A program made the translations under genes and the position numbers. Below, one piece after another: positions 7,805-15,961 of a stretch of DNA of 64,000 nt; the first letter of the stretch is position 1, and every line of letters starts with the position of its first letter. The notes under the pieces are model-generated. The model made no database searches, had not been told where the DNA came from, and saw only the letters and a program-made list of their open reading frames with translations. This stretch comes from Solirubrobacter sp963798325 (lineage in GTDB: Bacteria > Actinomycetota > Thermoleophilia > Solirubrobacterales > Solirubrobacteraceae): positions 1-64,000 of the forward strand of contig CAWCSS010000007.1 of assembly GCA_963798325.1 (NCBI GenBank), in the 5' to 3' direction.

Positions 7805-9276
7805 ACCGCAAGCGCGTCGCGCTGGCGGCGGCGATCATGGGCTCGTTCGTCGCGGGCCTGGACTCGACCGTGGTCAACGTCGCCCTGCCGTCGATCCGCG
7901 AGGACCTCGGCGGCGGCCTCGCGGGCCAGCAATGGGTGTCCAACGCCTACCTGCTGACGCTCGGCTCGCTGATCCTGGTCGCGGGCTCGCTGGCCGACAT
8001 CTACGGCGAGCGGCGGATCTTCTCGATCGGCGTCGGCGGCTTCGGCGTCGTCAGCGTGCTCTGCGCCATGGCGCCGACGATCGAGGTGCTGGTCGCCGGC
8101 CGGGCGCTGCAGGGCGTGTTCGGGGCGCTGCTCACTCCGAGCGCGCTGGCGGTGATCATCGCGACCTTTCCCGCGAGCGAGCGCGGCGCCGCGATCGGCT
8201 CGTGGACGGCGTGGTCGGGCATCTCGTTCGTCGTCGGGCCGCTGGTCGGCGGCTGGCTGGTCGACGTCGCCTCGTGGCGCTGGATCTTCGCCATCAACGT
8301 GCCGTTCGTCCTGATCACGCTCGCGCTGGTGTTCGCCGCCGTGCCCAAGCCGACCGGCCCGCGTCGCGAGGTCTCGCTCGACTGGCTCGGCGCGGTCCTC
8401 ACCGTGCTCGGGCTCGCGGGGCCGGTGCTCGCGCTGATCACGCCCTCGCTGTGGTATCTCGGGCTGGTGGGCGTCGTGCTGCTCGGCGTGTTCATCTGGC
8501 ACGAGCGGCGCACCGCGCATCCGATGCTGCCGCTGGCGCTGTTCTCGCGACGCAACTTCGCCTTCGGCAACCTGCAGACGTTCGCGATGTACGGCGGGCT
8601 CGGGACGCTGTTCTTCTTCCTGACGCTGTTCCTGCAGCAGGTGGCGGGCTACACGGCGCTCGAGGCGGGGCTGGCGCAGATCCCGACGACGCTGGTGATG
8701 TTCTCGCTCTCCAGGCGGGCGGGACGGCTCGCGGACCGCTACGGCCCGCGGTACTTCATGGGCTGCGGACCGCTCGTGGCCGCGACGGGCATCTTCGGGA
8801 TGCTGCGGCTCGACGCCGAGTTCACCTACTGGACCGAGTTGCTGCCGTGCCTGATCCTGTTCTCGATCGGGCTGGTGGCGACCGTGGCGCCGCTGACCGC
8901 GACCGTCCTGGCCGACGCCGACGAGACCAACGCGGGGATGGCCTCCGCGGTCAACAACGCGATCGCACGGGTCGCCGGGCTCATCTCCATCGCCGCCATC
9001 GGCGCGGTCGTCGCCGCCGCCTACGCGTCGCGCACCAGCGCGGGCGACACGCTCGAGGTCGTCGCGGGCGCGCCCGAGACGCTCGGCGCCTCTGTGTACG
9101 CCTTTCACGTCGGGATCGCGGTCTGCGGCTCGCTGGTCGCTCTCGGCGGCGTCCTCGGGCTGGTCGGCATCCGCAATCCGCGCCGTGAGGTCCGCTGCGA
9201 GGACTGTGCTTCGGGCGCGTCCGCGGTGAATCATCCCTCCCCGGTTGGCCGGGAGCCCGCCGTCCGCGCGCGCTAG
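7801..9276 (+). CDS. MFS efflux transporter, DHA2 (14-TM) family
   Basis: 491-residue major facilitator of the drug:H+ antiporter-2 type (EmrB/QacA-like). It begins AAAIMGSFVAGLDSTVVNVA, with the DHA2 signature LDSTVVNVALP, and continues with LADIYGERR (motif A), GRALQGVFGALLTPSAL, and GPLVGGWLV (motif C). About 14 hydrophobic segments are visible. The ATG at 7801 overlaps the previous stop. A short basic, Cys-containing C-terminal tail follows the last helix. Substrate unknown. Confidence 0.88.
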   Translation: MNRKRVALAAAIMGSFVAGLDSTVVNVALPSIREDLGGGLAGQQWVSNAYLLTLGSLILVAGSLADIYGERRIFSIGVGGFGVVSVLCAMAPTIEVLVAGRALQGVFGALLTPSALAVIIATFPASERGAAIGSWTAWSGISFVVGPLVGGWLVDVASWRWIFAINVPFVLITLALVFAAVPKPTGPRREVSLDWLGAVLTVLGLAGPVLALITPSLWYLGLVGVVLLGVFIWHERRTAHPMLPLALFSRRNFAFGNLQTFAMYGGLGTLFFFLTLFLQQVAGYTALEAGLAQIPTTLVMFSLSRRAGRLADRYGPRYFMGCGPLVAATGIFGMLRLDAEFTYWTELLPCLILFSIGLVATVAPLTATVLADADETNAGMASAVNNAIARVAGLISIAAIGAVVAAAYASRTSAGDTLEVVAGAPETLGASVYAFHVGIAVCGSLVALGGVLGLVGIRNPRREVRCEDCASGASAVNHPSPVGREPAVRAR

Positions 9277-9279
9277 CTT
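9274..9279 (+). promoter_or_regulatory. Leaderless-type -10 box for the zinc-ribbon gene
   Basis: TAGCTT sits 10 nt before the ATG at 9290, overlapping the efflux pump stop codon. It matches the TAGNNT pattern seen ahead of five other genes in the window. Confidence 0.35.
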
Positions 9280-9289
9280 GGGTGCGGTC

Positions 9290-9472
9290 ATGGATGACGC
9301 CACCACCGCCGCCCTCAAGCGGGCGGGCTTCGTCGAGACGGTCTTTCACTGCCCGTCCTGCGGCCTGTCCGGCTCGTCGCTCTCCCGCCCCGCCTCGCTG
9401 CTCGGCCGCACCTGCGCCGACTGCAACGCGCCGGTCGTGACCTCAGTCCTGGACCGCTTCGGCGGCCAGTAG
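9290..9472 (+). CDS. Small zinc-ribbon protein
   Basis: 60-residue protein with two Cys pairs, CPSCG and CADC, about 23 residues apart, suggesting one zinc ribbon. No other domain. The start is ATG at 9290, 10 nt after a TAGCTT box. Its 3' end overlaps the convergent acetyltransferase by 30 bp. Function unknown; the codon pattern and paired cysteines argue that it is a real gene. Confidence 0.6.
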   Translation: MDDATTAALKRAGFVETVFHCPSCGLSGSSLSRPASLLGRTCADCNAPVVTSVLDRFGGQ

Positions 9473-10003
9473 CGCGAAGATGATCGTGTCGGTCCACTCG
9501 CCCTTGGACCACATGTCTTTGACGAAGTAGGCCTCCTGGCGCATCCCGAGCCGCTCGCACAGCGCGGCGGAGGCCGTGTTGCGCCCGTCCAGGTCGGCGG
9601 TGACCCGATGCAGGCGCAGCACCTCGAAGGCGAGCTTGACGATCGCCGCCGCCGCTTCGGTCATGTAGCCCTGCCCTTGGAAGTCCGGGTGCAGCGTCCA
9701 GCCGATCTCGGCCGTCTGGTGCTCGGCGCTGGCGATCGTGAAGTACAGGTCCCCGATCACCTGGCCTTCGCGTTCGATCGCGAGCTGCCAGAAGTCGCCC
9801 TCGGCCGCGAGCGTGATCGCCCGCGAGTACTTCTCGACCTTCTCGCGCACCTGCTCCAGCGTGCGCGGCTCGAACAACAGGTAGCGGCAGACGTCCTCAC
9901 GCGACTGGTAGGCGTGAATGGCCTCGGCGTCGTCCGGCGTCATCGTCCGCAGCGTGAGGCGCTCCGTCGTCAGCGGGCGCTCGAAGGCATAGGGCAGTTC
10001 CAC
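9443..10003 (-). CDS. GNAT acetyltransferase, RimJ/RimL type
   Basis: 186-residue GCN5-related N-acetyltransferase. It starts TTERLTLRTMTPDDAEAI, typical of the Acetyltransf_3 family, and has the beta-bulge IGWTLHPDFQGQGYMTEAA, with the acetyl-CoA pyrophosphate loop QGQGYM (about residues 109-114). RVTADLDGRNTASAALCERLG is the C-terminal signature. It probably acetylates a protein N-terminus or a small amine. It is alone on this strand; an intergenic region of about 260 bp separates its start from the globin gene. Confidence 0.85.
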   Translation of the reverse strand: MELPYAFERPLTTERLTLRTMTPDDAEAIHAYQSREDVCRYLLFEPRTLEQVREKVEKYSRAITLAAEGDFWQLAIEREGQVIGDLYFTIASAEHQTAEIGWTLHPDFQGQGYMTEAAAAIVKLAFEVLRLHRVTADLDGRNTASAALCERLGMRQEAYFVKDMWSKGEWTDTIIFALLAAEAVQD

Positions 10004-10261
10004 GGCCGCAACGGTACGACGTCCGTCGCCCAGTGTTCAATTACTGACACACCAGATCGAGGTCGATCGCGCAGCCGAGCGGCCCGGGAGAGAAACGCCC
10101 TGCTTTCTTGACGCGCGCGCGAAGATTCGTCAGCAACCCCGCACGTGGAACCGCGCCTGCCGACACAGGCGCTGGTTCTACCTTCTCTGGCGGTCAGCCG
10201 CCAACGCGCAGGCGGGTGACCCCATATCGGGATCATCAGGCGACCGGCAAGCTCTCGAGCC
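10004..10261. other. Intergenic region with two strong hairpins ahead of the globin gene
   Basis: No gene is seen in these 258 bp. Two hairpins are clear. One pairs 10146-10159 with 10166-10180 around a 6-nt loop (core GCGCCTG/CAGGCGC, with GAACC/GGTTC continuing past a bulged T). The other is GGCGG-TCAG-CCGCC at 10189-10202. Both lie 60-115 nt before the globin ATG and could form a structured leader or end a transcript. No known riboswitch consensus was recognised. Confidence 0.55.
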
Positions 10262-10690
10262 ATGGACCTGGATGCCCTCGAGACGAGCTTTGACCTGGTT
10301 GCCCCGCACGGCGACGAGCTGATGGAGATCTTCTACGCGAACCTGTTCGCGGCGGCGCCCTCGGTGCAGCCGCTGTTCGCCCACGCCGACATGGCGCGCC
10401 AGCGCGCGATGCTGCTCTCGGCGCTGGTGCTGTTGCGCAACTCCCTGCGCGACCTCGATGCCGTGGTGCCGACGCTGAAGACGCTCGGCGCGCGCCACGT
10501 GGCCTACGGCGCCGAAGCCGAGCACTATCCCGTCGTCGGCACGGTGCTGATCGGCGCGATGGCCGAGGTCGCGGGCGACGCCTGGAAGCGCCGGTACACG
10601 CGGGCCTGGGAGACCGCCTTCGGCGTCGTCGCGGGGGCGATGATCGAGGGCGCACGCGAGGCCGAGGCGGAGCTCTCACTCGCGGCGTGA
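10262..10690 (+). CDS. Single-domain bacterial globin
   Basis: 142-residue haem-binding globin, similar to the globin domain of flavohaemoglobins and Vitreoscilla haemoglobin. Visible features are the helix-B region MEIFYANLFAAAP, VQPLFA near the CD corner (Phe), and ARHVAYGAEAEHYPVV, where the His in ARHVAYG is the likely proximal ligand (about residue 80). It lacks the FAD/NAD reductase part, so it may sense or store O2/NO rather than detoxify alone. Its TGA overlaps a possible GTG start of the histidine kinase, so the globin and the two-component system form one unit and probably one pathway. Confidence 0.85.
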   Translation: MDLDALETSFDLVAPHGDELMEIFYANLFAAAPSVQPLFAHADMARQRAMLLSALVLLRNSLRDLDAVVPTLKTLGARHVAYGAEAEHYPVVGTVLIGAMAEVAGDAWKRRYTRAWETAFGVVAGAMIEGAREAEAELSLAA

Positions 10691-10709
10691 CGTTTGGCGC
10701 GGGTCCCGG

Positions 10710-10715
10710 TAGGTT
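10710..10715 (+). promoter_or_regulatory. Possible internal leaderless -10 box for the histidine kinase
   Basis: TAGGTT ends 10 nt before the ATG at 10726, matching the TAGNNT pattern elsewhere. It supports that ATG over the GTG at 10687 that overlaps the globin stop, or it may provide a second start. Confidence 0.35.
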
Positions 10716-10725
10716 CCGCGCGTCG

Positions 10726-12198
10726 ATGCTCGCTCCACCGCTCTCCGCCACGCGCCTGCTGCGCACCGAGCACGCCGTCACCGAGGCGCTGCTCGGCGGC
10801 GCCGGGTTCCCGGAGGTCCTCGGGGCGATCGGCGAAGGCCTCGGCTGGCGCTACGGCGGGCTCTGGCTGCCGTCGCCGTCGGGCGCGCTGCACTGCGCGG
10901 CGACGTGGACCGCGGACCCGGCGCTGGATCCGTTCGCCGCTGCCAGCCGGGTGATCGAGCTCGCCGCGGGCGAAGGGCTGCCCGGGCGGGTGCGTGCGAG
11001 CGGGCGGCCGGCCTGGATCGAGGACGTCACCGCCGACGCGAACTTCCCGCGCCGCGAGGAGGCCGCCGAGGCGGGGCTGCACGCCGCATTCGCCATCCCG
11101 CTCGGCCCGGCGGCCGGCGTGATGGAGTTCCTCACCACGCCGGCCTATGCGCCCGACGACGCCCTGTTGGCGACGCTGACCAGCCTCGGCCGTCAGGTCG
11201 GGCAATTCGCCGCCGTGCACGACAGCGAGGCGCGCAAGCGCGCGATGCTCGACGCGGCCCTGGACGCCGTGATCACGATCGACAACGACGGCCGGATCGT
11301 CGAGGTCAACGCCGCCATCGGCGAGCTCTTCGGCCACGACCCGGCGGCCATCGTCGGCCGTGAGCTGGGCGCGGTGCTCGTCCCGGAGCACCTGCGCGAG
11401 CGCCACCGCGAAGGGCTCGCCCGCGGGCACGGCGCGCTGCTCGGCCAGCGGGTGGAGATCACCGCCCTGCACGCCGACGGGCGCGAGATCCCGGTCGAGC
11501 TGACGATCACCCGCATCGACGTTCCCGGCCCGCCCATGTACACCGGCTACGTTCGCGACATCACCGACCGGCTCGAGCACGAGCGCGAGCTCAAGGCGAG
11601 CCGCGCCCGGATCGTCGCCGCCGCCGACGAGGCCCGCCGCCGCCTCGAACGTGACCTCCACGACGGCGCGCAGAACCGCCTGCTGGCGGTCGGCCTCGAG
11701 CTCAAGGTCCTCCAGAACCAATTGAACGAGAACACCGCCACCCATCTCAGCCGCGTCCGCGAAGAGCTCGGGCTCGCCATCGACGAACTGCGCGAGCTCG
11801 CCCGCGGCATCCACCCCGCCGTCCTGACCGAACTGGGGCTGATCGCCGCGCTGCGCACGCTCGCGCGGCGCGCGCCGCTCCCGGTCGGGCTGGAGTACGA
11901 CGACGACCGCCGCTGCCCGGGGCCGGTCGAGGCCGCCGCCTACTTCCTCGCCTCCGAGGCGCTGACCAACGTCGTCCGCTACGCCAACGCCACCCGCGCG
12001 GAGATCCGCGTCACGACGACCGGTGGGTGGCTGACGATCGAGATCGGCGACGACGGCGACGGTGGGGCGGACCCTGCGGGTGGCTCCGGCCTGCGCAGCA
12101 TGGCCGACCGCCTCGCCGCGCTCGACGGCACGCTCGCCGTCGACAGCCCGGTCGGCGGCGGCACCCGCATCACGGGGGTGATCCCGTGCGCATCGTGA
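10726..12198 (+). CDS. GAF-PAS sensor histidine kinase (NarL-partner, HisKA_3 type)
   Basis: About 490 residues. A GAF domain spans roughly residues 20-160, and a PAS domain about 165-285 (LDAAVITIDNDGRIVEVN-like start, ending YTGYVRDITDR). The dimerisation/phosphoacceptor helix follows, with RRRLERDLHDGAQNRLLAVG, His in RDLHDG, then a HATPase domain with EALTNVVRYANAT (N box) and GSGLRSMADRL (G box). No membrane segment, so it senses a cytoplasmic signal. An alternative GTG start at 10687 overlaps the globin stop. Its 3' end overlaps the response regulator by 13 bp. The adjacent globin suggests an O2, NO or redox input. Confidence 0.9.
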   Translation: MLAPPLSATRLLRTEHAVTEALLGGAGFPEVLGAIGEGLGWRYGGLWLPSPSGALHCAATWTADPALDPFAAASRVIELAAGEGLPGRVRASGRPAWIEDVTADANFPRREEAAEAGLHAAFAIPLGPAAGVMEFLTTPAYAPDDALLATLTSLGRQVGQFAAVHDSEARKRAMLDAALDAVITIDNDGRIVEVNAAIGELFGHDPAAIVGRELGAVLVPEHLRERHREGLARGHGALLGQRVEITALHADGREIPVELTITRIDVPGPPMYTGYVRDITDRLEHERELKASRARIVAAADEARRRLERDLHDGAQNRLLAVGLELKVLQNQLNENTATHLSRVREELGLAIDELRELARGIHPAVLTELGLIAALRTLARRAPLPVGLEYDDDRRCPGPVEAAAYFLASEALTNVVRYANATRAEIRVTTTGGWLTIEIGDDGDGGADPAGGSGLRSMADRLAALDGTLAVDSPVGGGTRITGVIPCAS

Positions 12199-12830
12199 TC
12201 GGCGAGGACTCGCTGCTGCTGCGCGAGGGGATCGCCCGGCTGTTGGAGTCCTCCGGCCTGCAGGTCGTCGGTCTCGCCGCCGACCTCGACGGGCTCGTCG
12301 AAGCCGTGCGCGAGACACGGCCGGACGTCGCCGTCACCGACATCCGGATGCCGCCCACGCACACCGACGAGGGCCTGCAGGCGGCGCGCACGATCCGCGA
12401 GGAGTTCCCCAGGACCGGCGTGCTGGTCCTCTCCCAGTACCTCGACGAGGACTACGTCTTCAAGCTGCTCGGCGACGGCGCCCAGGGCCTCGGCTACCTG
12501 CTCAAGGACCGCATCACCGACGGCGACGCCTTCGTGGACGCCGTCCGCCGCGTCGCCGCGGGCGAGGCCGCGCTGGACCCCGAGGTCGTCTCCCACCTGC
12601 TCGGGCGCCCGAGCAGCAGCGGCCCGCTCGGCGAGCTCAACGACCGTGAGCGCACCGTCCTGGCCGAGATGGCCGAGGGCCGCTCCAACAACGCGATCGC
12701 CTCACGGCTGTTCCTCTCCGACCGCGCCGTCGAGCGCCACGTGACCGCGATCTTCTCCAAGCTGCGCCTGACCGCGACCCCGGACTCGCACCGGCGAGTC
12801 CAGGCCGTCTTGACCTACCTCCGCGCGTAG
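12186..12830 (+). CDS. NarL/LuxR-family response regulator
   Basis: 214-residue two-domain regulator. The receiver domain has acidic Glu7-Asp8, phosphoacceptor Asp52 in VAVTDIRMP, and the conserved Lys in YLLKDRI. The C-terminal LuxR helix-turn-helix is LNDRERTVLAEMAEGRSNNA through AVERHVTAIFSKL. The GTG start lies inside the kinase gene, 13 bp before its stop, so the pair is translationally coupled. Its stop abuts the convergent FUSC-family gene with no gap (TAGCTA). Targets are unknown; the operon itself is a natural candidate. Confidence 0.92.
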   Translation: MRIVIGEDSLLLREGIARLLESSGLQVVGLAADLDGLVEAVRETRPDVAVTDIRMPPTHTDEGLQAARTIREEFPRTGVLVLSQYLDEDYVFKLLGDGAQGLGYLLKDRITDGDAFVDAVRRVAAGEAALDPEVVSHLLGRPSSSGPLGELNDRERTVLAEMAEGRSNNAIASRLFLSDRAVERHVTAIFSKLRLTATPDSHRRVQAVLTYLRA

Positions 12831-13880
12831 CTACGCGAGGACGAGCAGCTCTTCGGTCGGTGCCTCGAGCTCTTCGACCGCGGCGTCGCCGACCAGGTCG
12901 GCGGCGCGGCGCAGGTCGACGGCGGTCGACCGGACCTGGCCCATGACCTCCAGCGACGCGTCGCCCGCGAGCGCGCCCGCGCGCAGGGCGTGGGCGTGGG
13001 CGCTGATCGATTCGTCCGGGCTGTCGTAGGCGGCGGCGAGCGACCACACGGAGCGGGCGAGCTCGCGGATCGCCTCGGCCAGCGACTCCGGGACCTCTGC
13101 GCCCGAGCGCAGGCCGCGGGTCGTGACGCGGGCCAGCACGCGGGTGTCGCGCAGCGCGTAGTCGACCTGGGCGAAGCTCGCCGCGTAACGGTCGATCTCG
13201 GTCAGGACCGTGCGCCGGCGCGGGGAGACGCGGGCGGTCTCGCGGCCGAGCGTGACCGCCTCCGTGAACTCCGCGAAGTCGAGCGCGCGGGCGGCGTCCA
13301 GGGCCTCGGACGCGGCCACCGCGTCGCGGGCGTCGACGGCCGCCGCGAGGCGTTCCAGCACGCTGCCGAGGCCGGAGAAGACCGACTGCGCGGAGCGGGC
13401 GACGGCGAGCACGGGGTTGGCCGGGAACAGCAGCGAGGAGACGGCGAGGGCGACGCCGCCGCCGATCACGCCCTCGAGGATGCGGTTGAAGGTGAAGCCG
13501 TCGCTGGAGCCGGGGTCGAGCGAGACGATCAGGATCGCGGAGACGGCGGCCTCGGCGGTCAGCAGCTCGCCGCCGCCGAGCAGGACCGCGGCGCCCATCG
13601 CGAGCACCACGAGCAGGCCGATCTGGGCGGGGCCGGCGCCGACCAGCGACACCAGCAGCGACGCGACGGTGATCCCGAGCACGACGCCCGCGATCAGCTG
13701 CAGGGCCTTCGAGCCGCGCTGGCCATGTGAGGCGCCGAGGCAGATGACCGCGGCGATCGAGGCGAACGACGGGCGGCCGTCCGGGAGCACCAGGACGGCC
13801 AGGTACCAGGCCGCCGTCGCGGCGACGGCGGTCTGGAAGATGGGCCAGAGGCGGCCCCGGAGGCGAGAGATGATTCGCAC
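12831..13880 (-). CDS. FUSC/aromatic acid exporter-like membrane protein
   Basis: About 350 residues. Five to six hydrophobic segments fill the first 150 residues, including FQTAVAATAAWYLAVLVL and IAAVICLGASHGQRGSKALQ, a pattern typical of FUSC/DUF939 proteins. A long alpha-helical cytoplasmic half follows. The family exports aromatic acids or similar compounds; the substrate here is unknown. A GTG at 13898 is in frame, but the GTG at 13880 gives the family-like start RIISRLRGRLWP and has TAGTCC 8 nt upstream, so I prefer it. Converges on the response regulator. Confidence 0.7.
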   Translation of the reverse strand: MRIISRLRGRLWPIFQTAVAATAAWYLAVLVLPDGRPSFASIAAVICLGASHGQRGSKALQLIAGVVLGITVASLLVSLVGAGPAQIGLLVVLAMGAAVLLGGGELLTAEAAVSAILIVSLDPGSSDGFTFNRILEGVIGGGVALAVSSLLFPANPVLAVARSAQSVFSGLGSVLERLAAAVDARDAVAASEALDAARALDFAEFTEAVTLGRETARVSPRRRTVLTEIDRYAASFAQVDYALRDTRVLARVTTRGLRSGAEVPESLAEAIRELARSVWSLAAAYDSPDESISAHAHALRAGALAGDASLEVMGQVRSTAVDLRRAADLVGDAAVEELEAPTEELLVLA

Positions 13881-13957
13881 GGCAACTAGGACTAGCACGA
13901 GCCCGGGGCCGCCAGATAAAGGCCGGCCCCGGGACGCGCTCCTCCCACGGCGACGGG

Positions 13958-15061
13958 CTACCAGCCGCCGCCGAAGCCTGGGTCAGGCTGCTGCTGCTGC
14001 GGCGCCTGCTGCTGCAGCGACTGCGTGGAGTCCGGGCGCTGCCCGAGCTTGACCGTGAACGTCTTCGTCTGGCCGTTGCGCGAGACCTTGACCTGCACGC
14101 TGTCGCCCGGCTTGTGCGAGTCGACGAGCGAGGTCAGCGCGGAGGCGTCGTCGACGGTCTTGCCGCCGATCTCGGTGATGATGTCGCCGGCCATCAGGCC
14201 CGCGTCGGCGGCCGGGCCGTCGGACGTGAGCTGCCCGATCTGCGCGCCTGCGCCCTGGGCGTCGCCGGAGCTGACGCCGAGGTAGGCGTGACTGACCTTG
14301 CCGGTCGCGCGCAGCTGGTCGACGACGTTCTTGACCGTGTTGGACGGGATCGCGAAGCCGATGCCGACGTTGCCCGCCTGGCCGCCGGCGGAGGACGAGC
14401 CGGCGGACTCGATCTGCGAGTTGACGCCGATCACCTGGCCGGCCGCGTTGAACAGCGGGCCGCCCGAGTTGCCGGGGTTGATCGCGGCGTCGGTCTGGAT
14501 CACATCGTCGATCGAGAAGCCGTTGGGCGAGGAGATCTCGCGCTGCAGCGCGCTGACCACGCCGACCGTGAGTGTGCGGTCAAGGCCGAACGGGTTGCCG
14601 ATGGCGTAGGCGGGATCGCCCACCTCCACGCCGCTGGAGTCGGCCAGCGTGAGCGGCTTGAGGCCGGTCGAGTCGACCTTCAGCAGCGCGAGGTCGGTCG
14701 AGGGGTCCTGGCCGACGAGCTTGGCGTCGAGCGCCTTGCCGTCTCCGACCTTGGCCTTGATCGTGCCGCCGTTGTTCTCGACGACGTGGGCGTTGGTGAC
14801 GATGTAGCCGTCGCTGGAGACGACGAAGCCCGACCCGGTTCCGGAATTGGTCGTGATGTACGCCACCGAGTCCTTGGCGGACTGGTAGACGTCGTGCGGA
14901 CTCAGTGCCCCGTCGTTGGCGGTGGAGGCGACGGTGCGGGTCTGGGTGATCGTGCGGACGGAGGGGGTGTCGTCGTGAAGCGCAGTGGTAGCGACGGCGC
15001 CCGCGCCACCGCCGATCGCCGCGGCGGCGGCGAGGGGGAGGAGCGGCTTGACAAAGTTCAT
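13958..15061 (-). CDS. HtrA/DegP-type serine protease with PDZ domain
   Basis: 367 residues. The N-terminal hydrophobic stretch PLLPLAAAAAIGGGAGAVA is an uncleaved anchor or signal. The trypsin-like domain (about residues 55-245) has the catalytic triad His in IVTNAHVV, Asp in STDLALL, and Ser in NPGNSGGPL. One PDZ domain (about residues 255-345) contains LGVSSGDAQGAG and AGLMAGDIITEIGG. The C-terminus is a Gln/Pro-rich tail ending GFGGGW. Acts outside the membrane in quality control of folded proteins. A GAGGG ribosome site lies just upstream of the ATG. Length and order match the family. Confidence 0.93.
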   Translation of the reverse strand: MNFVKPLLPLAAAAAIGGGAGAVATTALHDDTPSVRTITQTRTVASTANDGALSPHDVYQSAKDSVAYITTNSGTGSGFVVSSDGYIVTNAHVVENNGGTIKAKVGDGKALDAKLVGQDPSTDLALLKVDSTGLKPLTLADSSGVEVGDPAYAIGNPFGLDRTLTVGVVSALQREISSPNGFSIDDVIQTDAAINPGNSGGPLFNAAGQVIGVNSQIESAGSSSAGGQAGNVGIGFAIPSNTVKNVVDQLRATGKVSHAYLGVSSGDAQGAGAQIGQLTSDGPAADAGLMAGDIITEIGGKTVDDASALTSLVDSHKPGDSVQVKVSRNGQTKTFTVKLGQRPDSTQSLQQQAPQQQQPDPGFGGGW

Positions 15062-15139
15062 GCCACCACCCTCGACCGCTTCGCTGAGCGCTTCCCAAGG
15101 AAACGCTAAGCCTTCCCTCCCGCCTGCGTAAGAACTTTC

Positions 15140-15220
15140 CTAAAGGGGCCAGGCCCCTGTCACGCGCGTTGACGGGGCCAGGCCCCGTCAACCGCGGGTG
15201 ACGGGGCCTGGCCCCTTTAG
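15140..15220. repeat. Nested palindromic repeat cluster (GGGGCCAGGCCCC units)
   Basis: Three copies of a GGGGCC(A/T)GGCCCC-type unit lie in 81 bp. The outer arms 15140-15157 and 15203-15220 are exact inverted repeats of 18 bp (CTAAAGGGGCCAGGCCCC and its complement), and the flanking GTCAC/GTGAC extends them past one bulged base. Between them 15168-15192 is a perfect 12-bp inverted repeat around a single A. The cluster lies between the ends of htrA upstream and maoC, and supplies the last codons and stop of the maoC gene. It may act as a terminator or be a mobile palindromic element. Confidence 0.75.
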
Positions 15221-15958
15221 GGTTCCGTGTAGGTGGGTGTGGACCGCGAAGCGGTCTCCGGCTTCGCCGAACGTCACGGTCGAGGGGAGGAGGATCGGCT
15301 GCTTGAACTGGACGTCGACCTCGAAGGCGTCCGGGAGGCGCAGGGAGGCCAGGCAGCGGGCCTTGGTCCACATGCCGTGGGCGATCGCGCGGGGGAAGCC
15401 GAAGGGCTTGGCCGACCATGGGTGCAGGTGGATCGGGTTGTGGTCGCCGGAGACGGCCGCGTACTGGCGGCCGAGGTCGTCCTTCAGGGTCCAGCGGGCG
15501 GTGACCGGCGGGTCCTCGAAGGGCTCGCCGCGCGGGACGGACTCGTCGCCGTCGCCGCGCTTGAGGTTGGTCGCGTAGCCCTCCCAGACGACCTCGCCGC
15601 CCACGCGCGCCTCGGTCACGAAGTCGAACGTGCGCCCGCGGCGATGCGGCTCGAAGCCGCGGACGGAGGCGCTCAGCGCGAGTATCTCGCCGAGCAGGAT
15701 CGGCCGGTGCTGGACGATCCGGTTGGCGATGTGGACGACGCCGACGGCGCTGAAGGGCGCCTTGGCGAGCAGGTCCATGTGCAGCCCGAAGGCGAGCACG
15801 TGCGGATAGGTGGGCGGGAGCTCATCGCGCAGCGTGAAGCCGCACACGTGCGCGTAGCGGGCGAGCGCGGTCGGGTCCACGGCGACCTCGCGCGCGAGCG
15901 TCTCGTCCGGGAGCCCGTCGCCGCGACCGGGCAAAGCGGCCTTCAACGTCGTGAGCAT
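15188..15958 (-). CDS. MaoC-like enoyl-CoA/acyl dehydratase
   Basis: 256-residue double hot-dog dehydratase. The R-specific hydratase 2 motif is visible as YAAVSGDHNPIHLHPWSAK and FPRAIAHGMWTKAR, with catalytic Asp and His in SGDHNPIH. The arrangement resembles mycobacterial HtdX, which hydrates trans-2-enoyl-CoA/ACP. The C-terminal residues KGPGPVTRG and the stop are encoded by the palindromic repeat at 15140-15220, so the original end has been overwritten. It is the last gene of a minus-strand operon; 3 nt separate it from the FabG-like gene. Confidence 0.85.
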   Translation of the reverse strand: MLTTLKAALPGRGDGLPDETLAREVAVDPTALARYAHVCGFTLRDELPPTYPHVLAFGLHMDLLAKAPFSAVGVVHIANRIVQHRPILLGEILALSASVRGFEPHRRGRTFDFVTEARVGGEVVWEGYATNLKRGDGDESVPRGEPFEDPPVTARWTLKDDLGRQYAAVSGDHNPIHLHPWSAKPFGFPRAIAHGMWTKARCLASLRLPDAFEVDVQFKQPILLPSTVTFGEAGDRFAVHTHLHGTLKGPGPVTRG

Positions 15959-15961
15959 GCG

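Noticed and set aside
7576..9318. 580-codon minus-strand open frame antisense to the efflux pump
   Set aside because: Arg/Asp/His-rich shadow of a high-GC coding region; the plus strand has a clear DHA2 transporter.
10060..10110. Glycine-riboswitch-like GGGAGAGAAACGCCC stretch
   Set aside because: Only a short resemblance; the conserved aptamer arms are missing.
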